A DNA stretch of 64,000 nt from Drosophila persimilis (GCF_003286085.1 NW_020825452.1:62001-126000); one strand, 5' to 3'. Shown: positions 33,909 through 46,925, counted from the first letter of the stretch. Notes: generated by a model not told the origin, from the sequence alone. Translations and numbers: made by a program.

Positions 33909-34050
33909 TATATTTAGTATTTTCCCAGAATTTATTTGTTCCAGGTAGTCTTGTTTTAATAATTTTGGATTAAATATACCGAGCCTAGTTAATTGCATAC
34001 CTAGTTCTATATCTTCGATATATTCTGTGAAATGTTGTAGATTGAATATC
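33909..34050 (-). pseudogene. env: errantiviral env, 5' fragment before the DINE-1
   Basis: Short open piece on the minus strand just after pol ends, containing 'IEDIELGMQLTRLGIFNPK'. Order pol then env fits an errantivirus. Interrupted at 33908. Confidence 0.65.
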
Positions 34051-37000
34051 AAAATTTATATTTGCTGATTCCATTAACTTCCTCGGTTTCTCTGGAATTA
34101 TTATATTTGCTTGTATTAGATTTCTTCTTTTTCTTGAATTTTGATTTATAATGAGTTATTTTCCTACCCCTATTCTTTTCTTCATAATGTTTTTCGTCTA
34201 CCTGTCTAATTTCGCCCGTCCTTTTGAAAGGATTTGTTACCTTAGACTTAACTAGAGGTGATAGTTTATAGCGGGTATCTACTTCATACTCTATGCGGTT
34301 TTTATTTAATTGAGTGATTTTATTCACTTTATTTAGTTGGGTGTCATAACCAGGTGAGCCTGCATAAATGAATATATCTGCTGGTGTCCTATTTGTGGTA
34401 TTATGTTTGGTTTTATGATTATAAGTATAAAGAATTAATTCAAACTTCGTGAATCTATCTTCTGGGTTATCCTCGCTAGATATTATTCTTAATTTTTCAT
34501 TTACTGTTTTATGAAATCTTTCTACGTCAGATATTCCATTTTTGCTGGAAGTGATCTCTATTTTGACGTTTTCCGCATTCAGCCATGTTTGCAATGCTGT
34601 GCACATAAAAGCTGAATCTTTATCGGCTTTGATTTCAATTGGTTTGCCCATCTCATTAAAAACTTTCATGATGGCTCTTTTTGCTTCTAACCAGTCACGA
34701 CTTTTTACTTCTACAAGAGTGGCAAACTTCGAGTATACGTCAATACATGATAGGAACTGTTGGTTACCAACCATATATAAATCCATGACGTATTTCTCTC
34801 TGATGTTCAGTATTTCCGGTGTAGTTTCGAATGCCAACTTCGTATTTCTATGCTCTGTTTTGGCAATATTACAAGTAGGACATTCGTTTATGATGTTTTG
34901 GATTAGTTTTTGATAATCCGGGTAATAGTATTTTCCCCTAAACCAATTGACGGTTTTCTATATCCCTGGATGGAGTAAGCCTTTATGATTCTTTAATATG
35001 GTTTCTTTAAATTCAGCGTAATTCTGAATATCTAGGAGTTTCGTGCTTGATTTAATAGCTTTGGTTATATTGTTAGAATTAATGATTTATAAATAGGCGT
35101 TTTGGAATGGAGGAAAATCTATTTCGTTATGGAAATATAATGCGCTCTTTTTGGTGCATAGATATTCCTTTATTATATCCTTCGATAAGGTGTTAGTCAT
35201 TTCCTTATACGTGATCTTGATGATTAGCTTGTGAAAATAACGAATTGTTTCTACCTTATCTTCATTGCCTTTTATTAGCTCAATTTGCCGATTGTAATAG
35301 TTAATTGGTCTTTCCGTGATAGCAATGTGATTTAGATTGTCTTCCTGTGCGCTATGTACAGTTGCACCAACGCTATTGGAAGTTTCTCCAAGGAGATTTT
35401 CATTAATCTTTACAATTGATAAGGCATCAGCTACATTATTTTCTTTGCCTGGTAGATATTTCATTTTAAAATCAAACTCATTCAGTTTTATTTTCCACCT
35501 TTGTAATTTCATATTTGGCTCCTTGAGGTTGTTCAACCAAATCAAGGGTTTATGATCGCTTTGTATCTCGAATGTTCTACCGAACAGGTATTAACGGAAA
35601 TACTTGGCTGCCCATACGATCGCTAATAATTCCTTTTCGATGGCTGAATAGTTTATTTCATGTTCATTTAGGGTTCTGCTAGCGTAGCAGATCGGTTTGT
35701 GTTCTTGTGACAAAACCGCTCCCAATGCTATGTTACTAGCGTCGGTTGTTACCGTGAACATTTTGTCAAAGTCTGGGAACGCAAGGATAGGGTCTGAGGT
35801 GATGAGTACTTTTAGTCTCTCAAATGCCTCGACGTACTTTTCTTCCTTGGGGTCTATGACAGCTCCTTTCTTTAGTTTGAGTGTCATGGGTTTTGCTATG
35901 TTTGCAAAATTAGGAATGAATTTCCTGTAGAACCCGCACAGACCTAAGAATGACTTTATTTGTTTGGCAGAGATTTTGCCTGGATTTGCCTATTCCTTCA
36001 GTAGTGACTACATAACCTAGGAATTCAGTTTCCTTTTTCATGAATTCACATATCCATTTGTAGCTTCAAGTTGACGTCTCTCAACTTTCCAAATACTCTC
36101 CTCAGTGACAACAAGTGTTCTTCCAATGAAGTGGAAAATATAATGATGTCATCTAAGTATACAAAGCAATCTTTGAAGATTAACTCTTCTAGCAGATTGT
36201 TCATACATCTTTGGAAGGTAGCTGGGGCAGTGGTTAGCCCAAAGGGCATACGAGTGAACTCCTAATGTCCATGCTTAGTGGAGAACGCAGTTTTGGGGAT
36301 TGAGCTAGGTTCCATGGGTATTTGATGGAAACCTTTTGCTAAATCGATTGTCGTAAAATACTGACATTTACCTAGTTTGTCTAGGATTTCATCCATTCTT
36401 GGAGTTGGGAATTTGTCCTTAACTGTTATTTCATTTAGACTTCTATAGTCTACTACAATTCGATATTTTTGCTTTCCTGAAGCATCTATCTTCTTCGGAA
36501 TCATAGATATGGGCGAGCAGTAAGGAGAATTCGACTTTCGAATTATTCCCTGCCTGATCATATCTTTGATTTGCTGGTTTACCTCCTGATCATGTATCTG
36601 GGCATATTTGTATGGTCGTCTGTAGACCGGGTCTTCATGTTGAGTTTGATCTCGTGCTTGATTGTACTTGTGAAAGTCACCTTCTTTGTACTGCACATCC
36701 TTAAACTCATATAAGACCTTCTTTAACTCTTCCCTCTCTTCGTCGTTTAAGTGTTCCAATCTTAATTGATTACATTCCCTTAATTCACTGTCTAGAGCGG
36801 AAGCGAAGTATTGATCTCCCTCTGGATATGGGTCAAGGCACTTAGGTGCGATCTTCTCTTCTTTTGTGGAGGGATCAGTGCACTTCTGTGCGGTCTTGCC
36901 GGCTTCAATAGCTTCTCCACTCTGAATGATTGGGTACGACCTAGCTCCTAGTGATACAGTGTCATTTCTGTAATCGATGACGGCTTTACTTGTATGTAGA

Positions 37001-37190
37001 ACTTTTGTTCGGACGGACATGTTTTGTTCGCATTCCTCATTATACTTTTAGTTAAACGGTCAGGTCCATTGATGGTATGGACCGTAAGGTTATCGTCTTT
37101 TATCTCGGAATCTGCATAATTTTCTTTCATGATGTTGATCGATGATCCCGAGTCAGCGATACACCTTAATATTCTTTTATTAATGGTAAT
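34049..37190 (-). pseudogene. pol: errantiviral pol: protease, RT, RNase H, integrase
   Basis: From the 5' side: protease 'IADSGSSINIM' (about 37150), RT start 'YRIVVDYRSLNEITVKDKFP' (about 36460), '[14 protein letters not shown]', active site YLDD ([10 protein letters not shown], about 36150), RNase H '[16 protein letters not shown]' (about 35740), 'LPGKENNVADALS' linker, integrase zinc finger 'HKGLLHPG…CPTC', catalytic D in 'YVMDLYMV', D in 'IKADKDSAF', E in 'SDVERFHKT' (34049-34837). Stops or shifts at about 36262, 35950-36045, 35590, 35085 and 34957. Motif wording is close to 17.6/297. It lies -1 relative to gag, the usual errantiviral frameshift arrangement. Confidence 0.87.
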
Positions 37191-37192
37191 GT

Positions 37193-38137
37193 TTATATAG
37201 GGTCCTCCTCGGTTTCTTCCGAGGCGGCTTGATGTAAATTTACGTCCATCTTCGTTTGGCCACTCTGGCTCTCCCTCCCTCTTTTAGTAGGTTGGTTGAG
37301 TCCACTCCCACTAGCTTGGTTTTGAGATATTTGCTGATTGAATGGATTCTGAGCCCTACCTTGATTCAAGGAATTTTTGAACTCATTGTATAATCCAGGA
37401 TTTTGGGAATTTTGATTTTGATTTGTTCGATTAGTCTGACCTGTTGCAGATGAACTCTGAGTTTGATTGTGATAGTTAGTAGTATTATAATTTGGATAAT
37501 AGTTTCCAACATTCTTTCGATTTGATTGAGACGATTTCGATTGAATTTTATTTGTACCTGAATCTGTTGTACTAGCTTCGTACAATCCTTCTTCTTGTGC
37601 TGCCTTCTTAAGATTAGACAATGTGGTAATATCTTTTCTTGCTAAGGTCATGAACATTCTGTCAGGAAGTTTTCGAGTAATTGTTGTAAGTGTTGTAATT
37701 GTGTTGTTCAAAGCGTTTTTATAAATGACATTATTTCCTGGTATGTTTTCTAAGTTTAGCTTATTGTTTATTAATAATGCTTTTATCTCTAATTCTTCTA
37801 TAAACTTACGAAGACTGCCGTTGAATCTGGTGGTGTATAGTTGTCGTAAGAGTTCTTCATATGGTGTGTGATTTTTGAACTCGTTGATCAGCGCCGTCTT
37901 CAGTTCGAGCCACGTGTTGGGTTGTATCACTTGCGATATGCGTTGTGCCTCTCCTGACAGTTGGATCTCGGTCGCTCCAAATAGGATCCTTTGTTGGCAA
38001 AGATCTTCAGTTGGATATAAATGTTGGATAAATGAGCTTAGCTGTCCAGATGAACCGTCATAGGCAGGTATTTGTCGGATCGACAGCAGTGCCTGGTTAA
38101 AGTGGATTTCGCTCAATGATAGTGGTGGTAACGCCAT
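37193..38137 (-). CDS. gag: errantiviral Gag, 17.6/297 type, intact
   Basis: 314 codons, ATG at 38137 (MALPPLSLSEIHF), TAA at 37193. The N-terminal half has the capsid-like fold typical of 17.6/297 Gag ('IPAYDGSSGQLSSFIQHLY', 'LKTALINEFKNHTPYEELL'). The C-terminal third is Asn/Gln-rich without a CCHC knuckle, as usual in this group. No internal stop. Upstream 38138-38210 is leader; the 5' LTR is gone, replaced by a DINE-1, so there is no native promoter. Structural protein that would package genomic RNA; the element is otherwise dead. Confidence 0.87.
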   Translation of the reverse strand: MALPPLSLSEIHFNQALLSIRQIPAYDGSSGQLSSFIQHLYPTEDLCQQRILFGATEIQLSGEAQRISQVIQPNTWLELKTALINEFKNHTPYEELLRQLYTTRFNGSLRKFIEELEIKALLINNKLNLENIPGNNVIYKNALNNTITTLTTITRKLPDRMFMTLARKDITTLSNLKKAAQEEGLYEASTTDSGTNKIQSKSSQSNRKNVGNYYPNYNTTNYHNQTQSSSATGQTNRTNQNQNSQNPGLYNEFKNSLNQGRAQNPFNQQISQNQASGSGLNQPTKRGRESQSGQTKMDVNLHQAASEETEEDPI

Positions 38138-38210
38138 GTTGTTGGTGTTGATTGGGTTTTGATTTGTTTTCAGTAGTTTTGAACTTTATTTTGGTTCCTT
38201 TGTAAGTTTT

Positions 38211-38802
38211 TATACCCGATACTCAAAATGAGTATTGGGGTATATTAGATTTGTGGTAAAAGTGTATGTGTGTAACGTCCAGAAGGAATCGTTTCCGACC
38301 CCATAAAGTATATATATTCTTGATCAGCATCAATAGCCGAGTCGATTGAGCCATGTCTGTCTGTCCGTCTGTCCGTCCGTCCGTCCGTCTGTCCGTCTGT
38401 CCGTCCCCTTCAGCGCCTAATGCTCAAAGACTATAAAAGCTAGAGCAACGATGTTTTGGATCCAGACTTCTGTGATATGTCACTGCTCCAAAAATATTTC
38501 AAAACTTTGCCCCGCCCACTTCCTCCCCCACAAAGGGCGAAAATCTGTGGCATCCACAATTTCGACGATACGAGAAAACTAAAAACGCAGAATCGTAGAT
38601 AATGACCATATCTATCAGATTGCTGAATCTGGATCAGATCGGATCATTTTTGTAGCCAAAAGCAACTGTCTCTCTCGCACGCACTCTTTGTCGTGTCGCT
38701 TAACATTAGCGGCGTCTGCCGGATAAGAGCCATACTGACTAAGTATCGGGTATAACTGTAGAGTTGCGGTGTCCGCAGCAACTCACAACGTTCCCCCTCG
38801 TT
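38211..38802 (+). mobile_element. DINE-1 with large internal deletion (duplicate of 3584-4171)
   Basis: Same length class, the same missing middle and the same 'AAAAGCAACTGTCTCTC' joint as 3584-4171, in opposite orientation. One visible difference is TCCTCCCCC for TCCGCCCCC at 38521. It joins the 202-bp array at the identical base. Confidence 0.9.
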
Positions 38803-39400
38803 TATTTTTAAATATTTGCACAAATCGTTTATAATTGAATTTTTATATTCCGATCCCAAGTCCGAAATGATCGTGTTCATTGGACCGTACTTGAGAGTAA
38901 ATGATTCAAATATTGCCGTTGCAACAGTTGCTGCGCTTTTATTTACGACAGTTATATCTAGTTCCTAGATATTTAGTCAAGTCACATATGAGCGTGACTG
39001 CGTTTATTTTTAAATATTTGCACAAATCGTTTATAATTGAATTTTTATATTCCGTTCCCAAGTCCGAAATGGTCGTCTTCATTGGACCGTACTTGAGAAT
39101 AAATGATTCAAATATTGCCGTTGCAACAGTTGCTGCGCTTTTATTTGCGACAGGTATATCTAGTTCCTAGATATTTAGTCAAGTCACATATGAGCGTGAC
39201 TGCGTTTATTTTTAAATATTTGCTCAAATCGTTTATAATTGAATTTTTATATTCCGTTCCCAAGTCCGAAATGATCGTCTTCATTGGACCGTACTTGAGA
39301 ATAAATGATTCAAATATTGCCGTTGAAACAGTTGCTGCGCTTTTATTTGCGACAGGTATATCTAGTTCCTAGATATTTAGTCAAGTCACATATGAGCCTG
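38803..39400 (-). repeat. 202-bp tandem repeat, 3 units (copy C)
   Basis: Reverse-complement counterpart of 2989-3583. The AAATGATTCAAATATTG landmark recurs at about 38900, 39102 and 39304. Units carry the same ATATCTAGGAACTAGATAT palindrome. Confidence 0.88.
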
Positions 39401-41054
39401 CCTGCATATTCATTGCCTTTTTCTGACTTTGGTAGTGGACCAATTGTATCCACTATCACTCTGTCAAAAGCCTTCATCGGGGTTTCAGTAATTGTTAAAG
39501 GGGTCTTTATATTTGTTGTTGTTTTTGCTTTTTGACATTTCTATTTCCGGATGTGCTCTGTTATAACACGAGTCATACCTTTCCAGTAATAATGTCTTTT
39601 GACCTCGGTCAAGGTTTTTGCAATGCCTGTGTGACCTCCTTGTACTGGATCATCATGTAGTGTAGACAATATAGCTTCTTTCTCTTTAACATTTGTTAAT
39701 GTGGTCACCGGGTTGAGTAGCGCTACTCTCAATGTTTTCAATATTTTATTGCCCATAATTTTGAAATTATCTATTGAAACTTTTTCAAAGATATTTTCCC
39801 ACGGTGCCATTTTCAATTGGCTGATTTTTAATATACCGGCTTCTTTTTCTAGCCTTGGAAATAGTTGTCCTAAGTCAATATTTCCATTATTAGTATATAA
39901 ATCTCCAATATCAATTCTTGCTATAATTTTCTTACCATGTTTAAAGAAACATAGCATATCTTTTATATGCAAGGTCACTACTTTACGTACTTCATCATTA
40001 TTAATGACTTCGTATACGTTGGGCTGAGAAGCTGTTTGGGTAGATTGCTTTGGCATCTCTACTTTGTTGTTTTCTGCGCAGAATTTTTGTCTACTTTGAT
40101 ACCTGGTAGTGACTTTCAGGACTTTATTTTGTATGTCTTTTAGTTTGGTGATTGCCCAATATATAGCTGTTAACTCTTGTTCCGTCGTACTTTTGATACT
40201 TTCTCCTTTGGTAAATGCTTTCGATGCGTAAGCTATTGGGAGTTGAGTTCCTTTGTGGGCTTGTGTAAGCACTGCACCACAGGCTTGCTTACTAGCATCT
40301 GTGATTATACAAAATTCTTTCGTAAAATCTGGATATTGTAATAGAGTAGGTTTTATTAATTGAGCTTTAAGGTGTTCAAATGCATTTTGACATTCATCAG
40401 TTCATTCAAATGGAACATTCTTTTTATTTAATCTTGTTATATGCCTAGAATAATCGCCGAAATTTTTGATGAATCGTCTGTAGTAATTACAAAATGCTAT
40501 AAAACGTCTAGCGCTATTAGAGTCATGTGGAACTGGATAATTTAATATGACATCAAACTTTTTTCGGAACAACCGATTACTATTAAGTCATCCATATAGA
40601 GGAATGCTTGTGATGGTTCAAGTCCAGAGAATGCGATTGTCATCATTCCTTGGAATGAATTGGGCGCTATTTTCAAACCAAATGGTAATCGCGTGAAGCG
40701 ATAAGAGCCATTGCTCGTTGAAAATGATGTTATATCTCTAGAGTTTTCGTTTAGCTCAATCTGATGGAATCCTGACATTAAGTCAAGGCAAGAGAAATAT
40801 TTTGCTATTCCTAGTTGATCGAAGATATCATCGATCCTAGGAAGTGGAAATTTATCGGATAGTAATTTTTTATTAATTTGGCGATAGTCAACTACTAATC
40901 GCCATTTTTTTCTTTTTGTTATCTATGGATTTCTTTGGTACTAGTAAAAGTGGACTGTTGTATTCTGAGGCTGACGGTTCAACTATTCTATCTTTGATTA
41001 GTTTATCGACTTGAGCTTGGATTTCGTCTTTTTGACTATGAGGATTTCTATAAT
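38803..41054 (-). pseudogene. pol: 412/mdg1-like pol fragment, copy C
   Basis: Reverse counterpart of copy A with extra losses: about 195 bp between 'YWAITK' and 'LKDIQNK' (near 40143), and a loss after 'IGCSEK' removing RT sequence (near 40562). Unlike A, B and D, it has no DINE-1 at the 'WRLVVDYR' site (about 40905): pol continues upstream to 'NYRNPHSQKDEIQAQVDKL' and 'YNSPLLLVPKKS' until the DINE-1 at 41055. It is therefore an empty-site version of that insertion. Confidence 0.85.
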
Positions 41055-41682
41055 TATACCCGATACTCAAAATGAGTATTGGGGTATATTAGATTTGTAG
41101 TAAAAGTGGATGTGTGTAACGTCGAGAAGGAATCGTTTCCGACCCCATAAAGTATATATATTCTTGATCAGCATCAATAGCCGAGTCCATTGAGCCATGT
41201 CTGTCTGTCCGTCCGTCCGTCTGTCCGTCTGTCCGTCCGTCCGTCCATCCGTCTGTCCGTCCCCTTCAGCGCCTAGTGCTCAAATACTATAAGAGCTAGA
41301 GCAACGATGTTTTGGATCCAGATATCTGTGATATGTCACTACTACAAGAATATTTAAAAACTTTGCCCCGCCCACTTCCGCCCCCACAAAGGTCGAAAAT
41401 CTGTGGCATCCACAATTTCGACGATACGAGAAAACTAAAAACGCAGAATCGTAGAAGATGACTATATCTTCTAGAGTGCAACATCTGAACCAGATCGTAA
41501 AATCATTATAGCCAGAATCAAGAAAACAATTTCACTCTTTCTCGCTCTGTCTCTCTCTAACACACAGGTTTCATGGTCGGTTTTACCAATTGCAAAATAT
41601 GAGTTCAAGGATCTCAGAACCCATAAGAGCTAGAGCAACCAAATTTGGTATCCACACTCCTGCGATATCGAACCTTGACCGT
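41055..41682 (+). mobile_element. DINE-1, 3'-truncated
   Basis: Starts TATACCCGATACTC and is cut after 'GATATCGAACCTTGACCGT', where mdg3-like gag sequence begins. It belongs to the subtype with 'CATGGTCGGTTTTACC'. Confidence 0.87.
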
Positions 41683-41978
41683 AAGGTGTGAATAAGACAA
41701 TTTTGTACGGCGCAACAAATATAAATCAGTTTAAAAAAAATTAAAGTGCTATAAAACAATTATGGAAAAAGAAAATCAAATGGAAAAAGAGAAGTCGAAG
41801 CGAAATGAAATCAATATAAAAGAAACCGACAAAAAAAAGTCAAAGCATGAACAAAGATGATAAGAAAGAAGTGAAATGTTATAATTGCGGTGGTAAAGGT
41901 CGGTGGCAAGTTCACCGTTATGCGGGAAGACTTTTATCGCGAGATTGGCAAGCCGAAGTTGGAAAGCTGTACAATTGT
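41683..41978 (+). pseudogene. mdg3-like copy E1: gag end and protease scraps
   Basis: Matches E2 at 55858-56070 (GVNKTILYGATNINQF… to the first knuckle 'CYNCGGKG'), then jumps by deletion to protease-flank sequence matching 57388-57465 (MREDFYREIGKPK). An A-run expansion shifts frame near 41730. The A8 run before the knuckle ORF is also present. Confidence 0.78.
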
Positions 41979-43112
41979 TATACCCGATACTCAAAATGAG
42001 TATTGGGGTATATTAGATTTGTGGTAAAAGTGGATGTGTGTAACGTCCAGAAGGAATCGTTTCCGACCCCATAAAGTATATATATTCTTGATCAGCATCA
42101 ATAGCCGAGTCGATTGAGCCATGTCTGTCTGTCCGTCTGTCCGTCCGTCCGTCTGTCCGTCTGTCCATCCGTCCGTCCGTCTGTCCGTCCCCTTCAGCGC
42201 CTAATGCTCAAAGACTATAAGAGCTAGAGCAACGATGCTTTGAATCCAGACTTCTGTGATATGTCACTGCTACAAAAATATTTCAAAACTTTGCCCCGCC
42301 CACTTCCGCCCCCACAAAGGACGAAAATCTGTGGCATCCACAATTTCGACGATACGAGAAAACTAAACCGCAGAATCGTAGAGAATGACCATATCTTTTA
42401 GACTGCAGAATCTGAATTGGATCGTATTATTATTATAGCCAGCATCAAGAAAACAATTTCATTTTTTCTCGCCCTGTCTCTCTCTAACACACACGTAGCA
42501 TAGGCGGCTTTGCTTAGAGTAAAACATAAGCGCCTAGATCTCACAGACTATAAAAGCTAGAGCAACCAAATTTGGTATCCACACTCCTAATAAATCGGAC
42601 CGAGACGAGTTTGTTTCAAAATTTCGCCACACCCCCTTCCGCCACCGCAAAGGATGCAAATCTGGGGATATTCACAAATCTCAGAGACTATTAAAGCTAG
42701 AGTAACCAAATTTAGTATCCGCACTCCTGTTAGATGTCACTATAAAACGTATATCTCGAAATTTCGCCCCACCCCCTTCCGCCCCCACAAAGGACGAAAA
42801 TCTGTTGCATCCACAATATTGCAGATTTGAGAAAACTAAAAACGCAGAATCATAGATAATCACCATATCTATCAGATTGCTGAATCTGGATCAGATCAGA
42901 TCATTTTTATAGCCAAAAGGAACAAATCAATTTGCAGTGGTTACGCAGCGCCCGACGTCACGCTCAGACTGATTTTCTGTCTGTCTCGCACGCACTCTTT
43001 GTCGTGTCGCTTAATATTAGCGGCGTCTGCCGGAGGAGAGCCATACTGACTTAGTATCGGGTATAACCGTAGAGTTGCGGTGTCCGCAACAACTCACAAC
43101 GTTCTCCCTCGT
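41979..43112 (+). mobile_element. DINE-1 inserted cleanly in E1
   Basis: Full-length copy. E2 has the uninterrupted target (ACAATTGTTCTTATTGG at 57458-57474), so the insertion site is read directly: between the T's of ATTGT and TCTTATT, with no duplication of the target. This is what a Helitron-like element should do. The 3' end reads TTCTCCCTCG. Confidence 0.92.
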
Positions 43113-46042
43113 TCTTATTGGATTTGGCGATTGTGACTCTAATAGGATAAAACCAGTTGGACATTTTAAACACGCTGTTCTAATTGACGATGGTGAATTC
43201 TTGTTAGATTTTTATGTGTACCAACCAGACTTATCGACGTGAAGATAATTATTGGAGAAGCACTGTGTTTACTGGCGGAAATCGTTTTTAATAGAAACGG
43301 ACTTCAAGTGCGCAATATGTCGAGCGGTGACGAACTAAATATAATGAAAATTTGTGCGGAAATTGACAATGACGTGATTGACATTAATGAAGCAGCAAGT
43401 GAATCTGCCAAAAAAGAAGTACGCGAACTAATAGACAATTATGTGCCAAACAAATCAAAAGCAACAAATGTAGAGATGCGTATCGTATTAAAAGATGAGT
43501 CTCCTATATTTTCGCATCCGCGCAGAATGGCGTTTACGGAAACGCGTATCGTCGATGAACAGATTGAAGAGTGGCTTAAAAATGACATTATCGAAGAATC
43601 TACATCGGAGTTTACAAGTCCAATAGTCCTTGTTAAAAAGCGAGACGGTTCGGCAAGGGTTTGTGTTGATTACAGGAGGATCAATAAGGTAACTGTCAAA
43701 GACCATTTTCCTTTGCCGCTTATTGAAGATCAACTAGACAGATTGCAAGAGGCCAAGATATTCAGCACGATTGATCTTAAGAATGCGTTTTTTCATGTGC
43801 CGGTTTCTGAATCTAGTCGGAAGTACACGTCGTTTGTAACTCAGCGAGGCCAATATCAATTTTTTAGAGTCCCGTTTGGATTTTCAAATTCAACAGGAGT
43901 TTTTCAGCGGCACGTCAATGCGATATTTCGACATCTGTCCAGCAAAGGTATTGCTTTACCCTACGTTGATGACGTGATTATTCCAGCACAGACAGAACAA
44001 GAAGCTATGAAGAATCTAAAGGAAGTTATCGAAACATGCAAAGATTTTGGCCTAGAATTGAACATAAAAAAATGCCACTTTCTGAAGACCCGTATTCAAT
44101 TTCTTGGTCATATAATTGAAAACAGTAAGATTTATCCTTCAACAAAAAAAATAGATGCCGTATCAAAGTTTAAAATGCCACAATCACTCAAACAAGTAGA
44201 GAGTTTCTTGGGACTGACTGGGTATTTTAGAAAGTTTATCCCGAATTATGCAGGCATTGCTAGACCTTTAACGGAGTTGACAAAGAACAAGACAAAATTT
44301 AAATTTGATGTATATGAAGAGAATGCAATTAATATCTTAAAAAAACTGCTGACGGAGAACCCAGTATTGAATATATATAATCAGACTTACGATACAGAAG
44401 TACACACAGATGCATCAATTGATGGTTTTGGTGCAGTTCTATTACTGAAATCGCCAGACGACGGACAGCTACACCCGGTCTATTATATGTCCAAAAAGAC
44501 TACTGATGCACAGCGGAAATATAGCAGTTACGAATTAGAGATTTTGGCAGTAATAGAAGCGTTAACCAAGCTTAGAGTATATCTCTTAGGCATTCATTTT
44601 AAACTGATAACAGACTGCAATGCTTTTACAAAGACGCTGGAGAAACAAAACTTATGCACTAGGGTGGCGCGATGGATTTTGTTCCTGCAGGAGTACGATT
44701 ATGCTGTGGAACATCGGTCAGGAACTAGAATGAAGCATGTCGATGCTCTCAGCCGCTACCCAATCATGATGATAACTGAAGACAGCATAAGCATCGCTTT
44801 AAAAGATGCACAGTCGAAAGATGAAAAGATTAAGGCTATTAAACAAATTCTGAACGACGAACAGAAGACTTACGACGATTATTTCCTGAAATCTGGTATG
44901 CTATATAGACTTGTACAGGACGAGGAACTTATGGTGGTACCCAATGACATGCAGAAACAAATTATCAGCCGTGCACATGATAGAGGTCATTTTGCAGCAA
45001 AGAAGACGAAGGATTTGATTTGTAGAGAATTCTACATACAAAATGTCGAAGAGAAGATCAAGAAATATATTGAGTGCTGTATTCCATGTATTTTGATGAA
45101 CCGAAAGAGAGGCAAGCAGGAAGGGCTACTACACCCACTCCAGAAAGAAGACGTTCCATTATACACTTATCATATTGACTTTTTGGGACCTCTGGATTCG
45201 ACGCACAAGGACTACAAACATATCTTTGCAGTTATAGACTCATTCACGAAGTATTGCTGGCTGTATCCCACGAAATCGACTACCGCAAATGAGGTTATTG
45301 CGAAGCTTAGCAGTCAAAGTATTACATTTGGTAATCCAGCGTTTATAATCTCGGATAAGGGCTCCGCTTTCACCTCGCAAGACTTTGTTAAGTATTGTGA
45401 CGACGAAGGGATTAAGCTGGTGAAGACGACGACAGGACTACCTAGAGTAAATGGTCAAGTTGAGAGACTGAATGCAATCATAATTTCAGTGCTCTCAAAA
45501 CTGAGTATCGACGACCCCACGAAATGGTACAGGCATGTCAGCAAAGTTCAACAAGCTGTAAATTCAACATTTACGAGAAGCATTGATACGACACCCTTTG
45601 AAATGCTAGTTGGAGTTAAGATGCGGACAAAAGAAGACCTCCAAATACGGCAATTGATCAACAAAGAAGCAGCAACTATATTTAACGACGAACGCAGCGA
45701 CTTAAGAGCAAAGGCAAAGGCTCAAATTGTGAAGCTTCAGAACGAAAATAAGAAGACGTATAATCTACGACGAAAACCTGCAAGACGATATAATATTGGT
45801 GACTTGGTTGCCATCAAACGTACACAGTTTGGTAGTGGCCTGAAATGAAAAGCAAAGTTTTTGGGACCCTACCAAGTTGTTGGAATCAAACATAACAATG
45901 CGTATGATGTTCAGAAAGTCGGAAACTGCGATGGCCCAAAGAATACCTCATCGTGCGCGGAGTACATGAAGCCATGGTCCATTGGCAACGACGACGACGA
46001 CGACGACGCATTCGGGTCGAATGCTTAATCAGAATGGCCGAA
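43113..46042 (+). pseudogene. pol: mdg3-like copy E1: pol
   Basis: Open from 43239 to 45848 (869 codons). RT 'VCVDYRRINKVTVKDHFP', active site YVDD (LPYVDDVII, about 43960), RNase H 'VHTDASIDGFGAVLL' and 'YSSYELEILAV', integrase zinc finger 'HDRGHF…CCIPC', catalytic 'YHIDFLGPL', 'IISDKGSAF', 'NGQVERLNA'. A TGA at 45846 (W or R codon, 'SGLK' then stop) ends the frame; GPY sequence (FLGPYQVVGI) continues in frame to about 46000. It is close to E2 with few differences. Gag is mostly lost and the 5' LTR is absent. Confidence 0.88.
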
Positions 46043-46342
46043 TGTGGGTTGGTGTACCACACAAAATACCAAATGAAGATAAGATCCCTAGACGACGAGC
46101 AACGATGATCCCATCACTAAAAAGAACGACGAACAACGATTATGCCATCACGAAGAAGACGACGAGCAAGGAAGAGACAAGCAGAGAAATAAAACGACGG
46201 CGGTACCGAAAAGACGCAAAAACGACGACGGCCGCAGAGAAGAAGAATAAAACGACGCAGAATAAAGAATACATTTATCCTAAATTTATCAAACATTAAA
46301 TACAAATTAATTATTAAACCTAAAGTAAATAAAAACCCCACA
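46043..46342 (+). repeat. mdg3-like 3' LTR (E1)
   Basis: 300 bp, TGTGGGTTGG…AACCCCACA, with perfect outer inverted ends. Nearly identical to the E2 5' LTR at 54571-54870. The right flank (TATATACCAGG) is 412-like protease sequence in the opposite strand. Confidence 0.9.
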
Positions 46343-46925
46343 TATATACCAGGTTGAATTCCCTGGTTCGGAATTAAAATGCTATCTTCATTTGAAGTTA
46401 ACTCAATTTTACGGAACACTTCAGATCGTGCTGGTAACACTAATGTATTGTTACCAGAGCTGTAATTTATGGGGACATAAATAGGATAGTTTAGATTGTC
46501 TGGTCTTATTATGAGCAGATCTTTTGAAGGTGTGAAATCTAGTTGACAATTATATTTTTTAATAAAATGTATTCCTAAAATTCCATCCCACGGTATAGAA
46601 AAAGTTGATTCGACAATATGGAAGTTGTGTGGAATTATATATTTAGTTGTTTGTATTTCTAAGGATGTCATTCGTTTAGATTGAATTAATCCTTGATTGA
46701 TTCCCTGAATATTTATTTTGTTGTCCATGTTTATATCATTAAAAGTGTCTGAATTGTCTTTTAGCAGAGATATGTCTACACCAGTATCTATCAAAAATAT
46801 TAATATATATAAAATGTAATATATTTACACTAAGATTAATCGAATGAACCTTTTTACTGTCTATTGCTGTGTACCTAAGGGCTGTTGTGAGTTTCCCGAT
46901 GCATTCTGGGCAATTCTCACATTGT
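46343..46925 (-). pseudogene. 412-like protease region
   Basis: Minus-strand frame: 'MIDTGVDISLL' (aspartic protease DTG, about 46790), 'WDGILGIHFIKKYNCQLDF' (the second conserved protease strand), then 'LVLPARSEVFRKIEL' and 'NQGIQPGIY', where the E1 LTR starts. The reading continues at 54570 downward ('CSKNTVVTTANAFARLLNTT'), left of the E2 LTR. So one 412-like gene received the mdg3-like insertion, and its halves are now about 8 kb apart. Confidence 0.75.

Noticed and set aside
45982..46299. Basic 105-codon ORF over the pol end and LTR
   Set aside because: It spans the LTR in a frame with no homology to known proteins; codon content reflects GAC/ACG repeats.
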